A stretch of 8,112 nt of DNA from an uncultured bacterium (GTDB lineage Bacteria; Patescibacteriota; Gracilibacteria; Absconditabacterales; Absconditicoccaceae). The DNA lies in the NCBI GenBank assembly GCA_937906635.1, contig CALCYP010000077.1, positions 1-8,112 of the forward strand, in the 5' to 3' direction. The notes below the pieces were generated by a model. The model did no database searches. It was not told where the DNA came from and saw only the letters and a list, made by a program, of their open reading frames with translations. This document shows positions 6,017-8,112 of this stretch, in pieces. Position 1 is the first letter of the stretch. Every line of letters starts with the position of its first letter. The translations under genes were made by a program, and so were the position numbers.

Positions 6017-6919
6017 ATGAAAAAAATCTACATTGCATGATGCTGATGAATGCTTTGACAGGCGTTTTACGAACAATTTAAAAATTGATATGAACTAAAA
6101 TGTACAGATAAAGATGTTAATGAAAATCGACTATCTTTTTTGGATTTTCGTGATTTTGAGAAATATAGAGAAGATGTTTTGGCTTTTAAACCTGATTATT
6201 TGTTCCATCTATGAGCATTAACAGATTTAGAATATTGTGAGAAAGATCCGGATGATACTTTAATGACAAATACCATTTCAGTAGAGCATGCAGTATATAT
6301 TGCTAATGAATTGGATATCCCCCTACTTTATATTTGTACTGCATGAATTTTTGATTGAAAAGAAGAATTGTACGATGACTGGTCACAACCAAATCCTGGA
6401 TCTATGTATGCAAAATGAAAATATTATTGAGAACTTTTTGTTAAAGAACACGCAAAAAAATATCTAATATGTAGAGCTTGATGGATGATGGGAGGGTGAC
6501 CAAAGAAAGATAAGAAGTTTATTAATAAAATTGCTAAGCAAATAAAAGAATGAAAAAAAGAATTATTCATTGTAAATGACAAAGATTGAACTCCTACATA
6601 TACTCATGATTTTGCTAAAAACGTAAGGTTGTTACTAGAAAAAGAATATTGGTGACTTTATAATATGGTCTGTGAATGACAGACTTCAAGATTAGAAGTT
6701 ACTCAAGAAATGCTAAGAATATTATGATTAGAAAATGATATTAAAATTACAGAAGTTTCTTCTGATTATTTTGCTAAAGAATATTTTGCACCAAGACCTT
6801 GATGTGAAAGACTAATAGATAAGAGACTAACACTTCGTGGATGTAATATAATGAGAGATTGGAAAGTCGCATTGAAAGAATATTTGGAAAATGAGTATCA
6901 GGATTTATTTAAAAAGTAA
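6017..6919 (+). CDS. RmlD-like dTDP-4-dehydrorhamnose reductase / extended SDR
   Basis: Proteins of this family reduce a dTDP-4-keto-deoxysugar with NAD(P)H; RmlD makes dTDP-L-rhamnose for surface polysaccharides. The frame runs from ATG 6017 to TAA 6917-6919 (300 aa, typical). Residues 4-16 (IYIAGCGGMLGQA) form the Rossmann GxxGxxG turn, whose glycines are all UGA codons. HLGALTDLEYCEKDP (64-78) matches the RmlD A.TDVD.CE region. ICTAGIFDGK contains likely Thr108 and FDG, and YAKGK gives the catalytic Tyr131 and Lys135. CRAGWMMGGG matches the usual R.sWlyG. The STDYVFDG motif is diverged to CTAGIFDG, so RmlD itself is not certain; another sugar reductase or epimerase is possible. It ends one base before glf and begins 11 bases after a terminator, which suggests attenuation. 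Confidence 0.88.
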
Positions 6920-6920
6920 A

Positions 6921-8054
6921 ATGATGAAAATTAAAAATATTATTATTGGAGCTTGAATTTCTTGATGTGTTATAGCCGAAAGATTAGCTTCAAAATGAGA
7001 AGAAGTACTCATTATTGATAAAAGAAATCATATCTGATGAAATTGTTATGATTATTATGATGAAAATTGAATTTTAGTACATAAGTATTGACCTCATATA
7101 TTTAGGACAAGTTATGATGATGTATATGAGTATGTAAATAGATTTACTACAATTATAAATTACCAACATTGTAATTATTCTTTTGTTGATTGAAAATTTA
7201 TTAATTTTCCCTTTAATTTTAATACATTATATAGTTTATTTTCGCTTGAAGAAGCAAAAAAAATAGAGACAACTCTGTTAAAATATTTTTTGTATTGAAA
7301 TCAATTTTCAATATTGGATTTAAGAAATAAAATACAAGGAATAAAATGAAATGATAAAAAAATCTTAGACTTTTTAATTAATTATATAATTGATAAAACA
7401 AATAAAAATTATGTTATGAAACAATGGTGATTAAGTATAGATGAAGTTGATAAGGGTATTTTTGATAGAATCCCCATAAAATTATCAAGAGATAATAGGG
7501 CTTATTCAAATAAAAAATATCAGTGAATGCCTAACGAATGATATACGAAGATGTTTGAAAATATGATAAATAATAAGAATATTTCAATATTATTAAATAT
7601 TGAAGCAAAGAAAATTATAAATTCTGTAGAATATGAAAGATTGTTCCGAACGTGACCAATTGATGAATATTTTGATTATAAGTATTGAGAACTTGATTAT
7701 AAAAAAACATTATTTAAATTTGAGTATTACAATACAAATTCATATCAAGATTATCCAGTAATAAGTTATCCTAATGATTATGATTATACGAGAATAACAG
7801 AAATGAAAAAATTATACCCTAATTCTACAGCTCATAAGATAGAAAAAACAGTTATTTGTAAGGAATATCCATTAATTTGAACAGAATTAGCATATCCAGT
7901 TGAAATTGAAAGAAACTTAACACTATTAGAAAAATATATAGATGAGACTAAGAAACTAGATAAAGTATATTTTATATGAAGACTTGCTAATTATAAATAT
8001 CAAGATATGGATTTGACATTCAAAAAAGCATTAGATTTTATCAATAATTTATAA
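6921..8054 (+). CDS. glf: UDP-galactopyranose mutase
   Basis: Glf is a flavoenzyme that interconverts UDP-galactopyranose and UDP-galactofuranose, the donor for galactofuranose in cell-surface glycans. The frame runs from ATG 6921 (alternative ATG 6924) to TAA 8052-8054 (377 aa, the usual length). The FAD-binding N-terminus reads IIIGAGISGCVIAERLASKG followed by IIDKRNHIGGNCYD and KYGPHIFRTS. The middle has DNRAYSNKKYQGMPNEGYTK and RTGPIDEYFDYKYGELDYK, both diagnostic. The C-terminus has LAYPVEIERNLTLLEKY and VYFIGRLANYKYQDMDLTF, the closing FAD-contact motif. Most conserved glycines are UGA codons, e.g. GAGISG and RLASKG, so the standard code shows nothing here. It starts one base after the rmlD-like stop and is surely co-transcribed. 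Confidence 0.96.
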
Positions 8055-8112
8055 TATATCAGTAGTGTCCGGGAAAAAAATTAGTAAAATATAAAAACAC
8101 TAGCCAGTGGCT
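8055..8112 (+). other. Downstream edge of the glf transcript, no gene seen
   Basis: The 58 bases after glf are A-rich and hold no start of a gene. AGCC AGT GGCT at 8102-8112 forms a small palindrome at the very edge, and AGTGTCCGGG occurs at 8064-8073. These could be the beginning of a terminator or of an insertion element, but the window ends too soon to tell. Confidence 0.3.

Noticed and set aside
5825..6076. 83-residue minus-strand ORF across the structured RNA region
   Set aside because: It overlaps the start of the rmlD-like gene and a terminator hairpin in antisense, and its sequence has no recognisable family; the RNA explanation accounts for the base pairing better.

Overview
The window reads as a chromosomal segment of a bacterium using genetic code 25 (UGA = glycine), i.e. 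Candidatus Gracilibacteria (BD1-5) or Absconditabacteria (SR1). With UGA as a stop, only short fragments appear. With UGA as Gly, complete ribosomal protein L1 and L11, NusG, SecE, a RmlD-type reductase and UDP-galactopyranose mutase appear, and the UGA codons fall on glycines conserved in those families. The DNA is AT-rich and no start codon has an obvious Shine-Dalgarno sequence.

Layout. 1-80 holds the end of a probable membrane protein. A near-perfect sigma70-type promoter (118-145) drives an unrecognised gene in two overlapping frames (189-731 and 689-1171), joined by an A-rich slippery site. A hairpin terminator (about 1193-1236) separates it from a leftward operon: secE (4121-3939), nusG (3895-3314), a membrane-anchored protein of unknown function (3293-2523), rplK (2516-2073) and rplA (1937-1251). 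A period-7 tandem repeat of 11 units (2001-2077) lies between rplK and rplA.

Upstream of secE, 4228-5660 looks foreign. It holds a leftward secreted lipoprotein with a C-terminal Amidase_6-type cysteine peptidase/amidase domain. All 21 of its glycines are GGN, and its native stop appears to be UGA, which code 25 would read through for six more residues. Imperfect inverted repeats hug the gene. Beside it on the + strand is the last ~35 codons of a metal-transporting P-type ATPase without the rest of the gene.

Region 5658-6016 has no gene. It holds three tandem 33-34 bp repeats (5709-5808) and a promoter-structured RNA-terminator unit (5802-6005) ending only 11 bases before the next gene. That unit is therefore either a small RNA or an attenuating leader for rmlD-like (6017-6919) and glf (6921-8054). 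These two are a tightly coupled pair making nucleotide-sugar precursors of surface polysaccharide (a deoxysugar such as rhamnose, and galactofuranose). The last 58 bases hold no gene.
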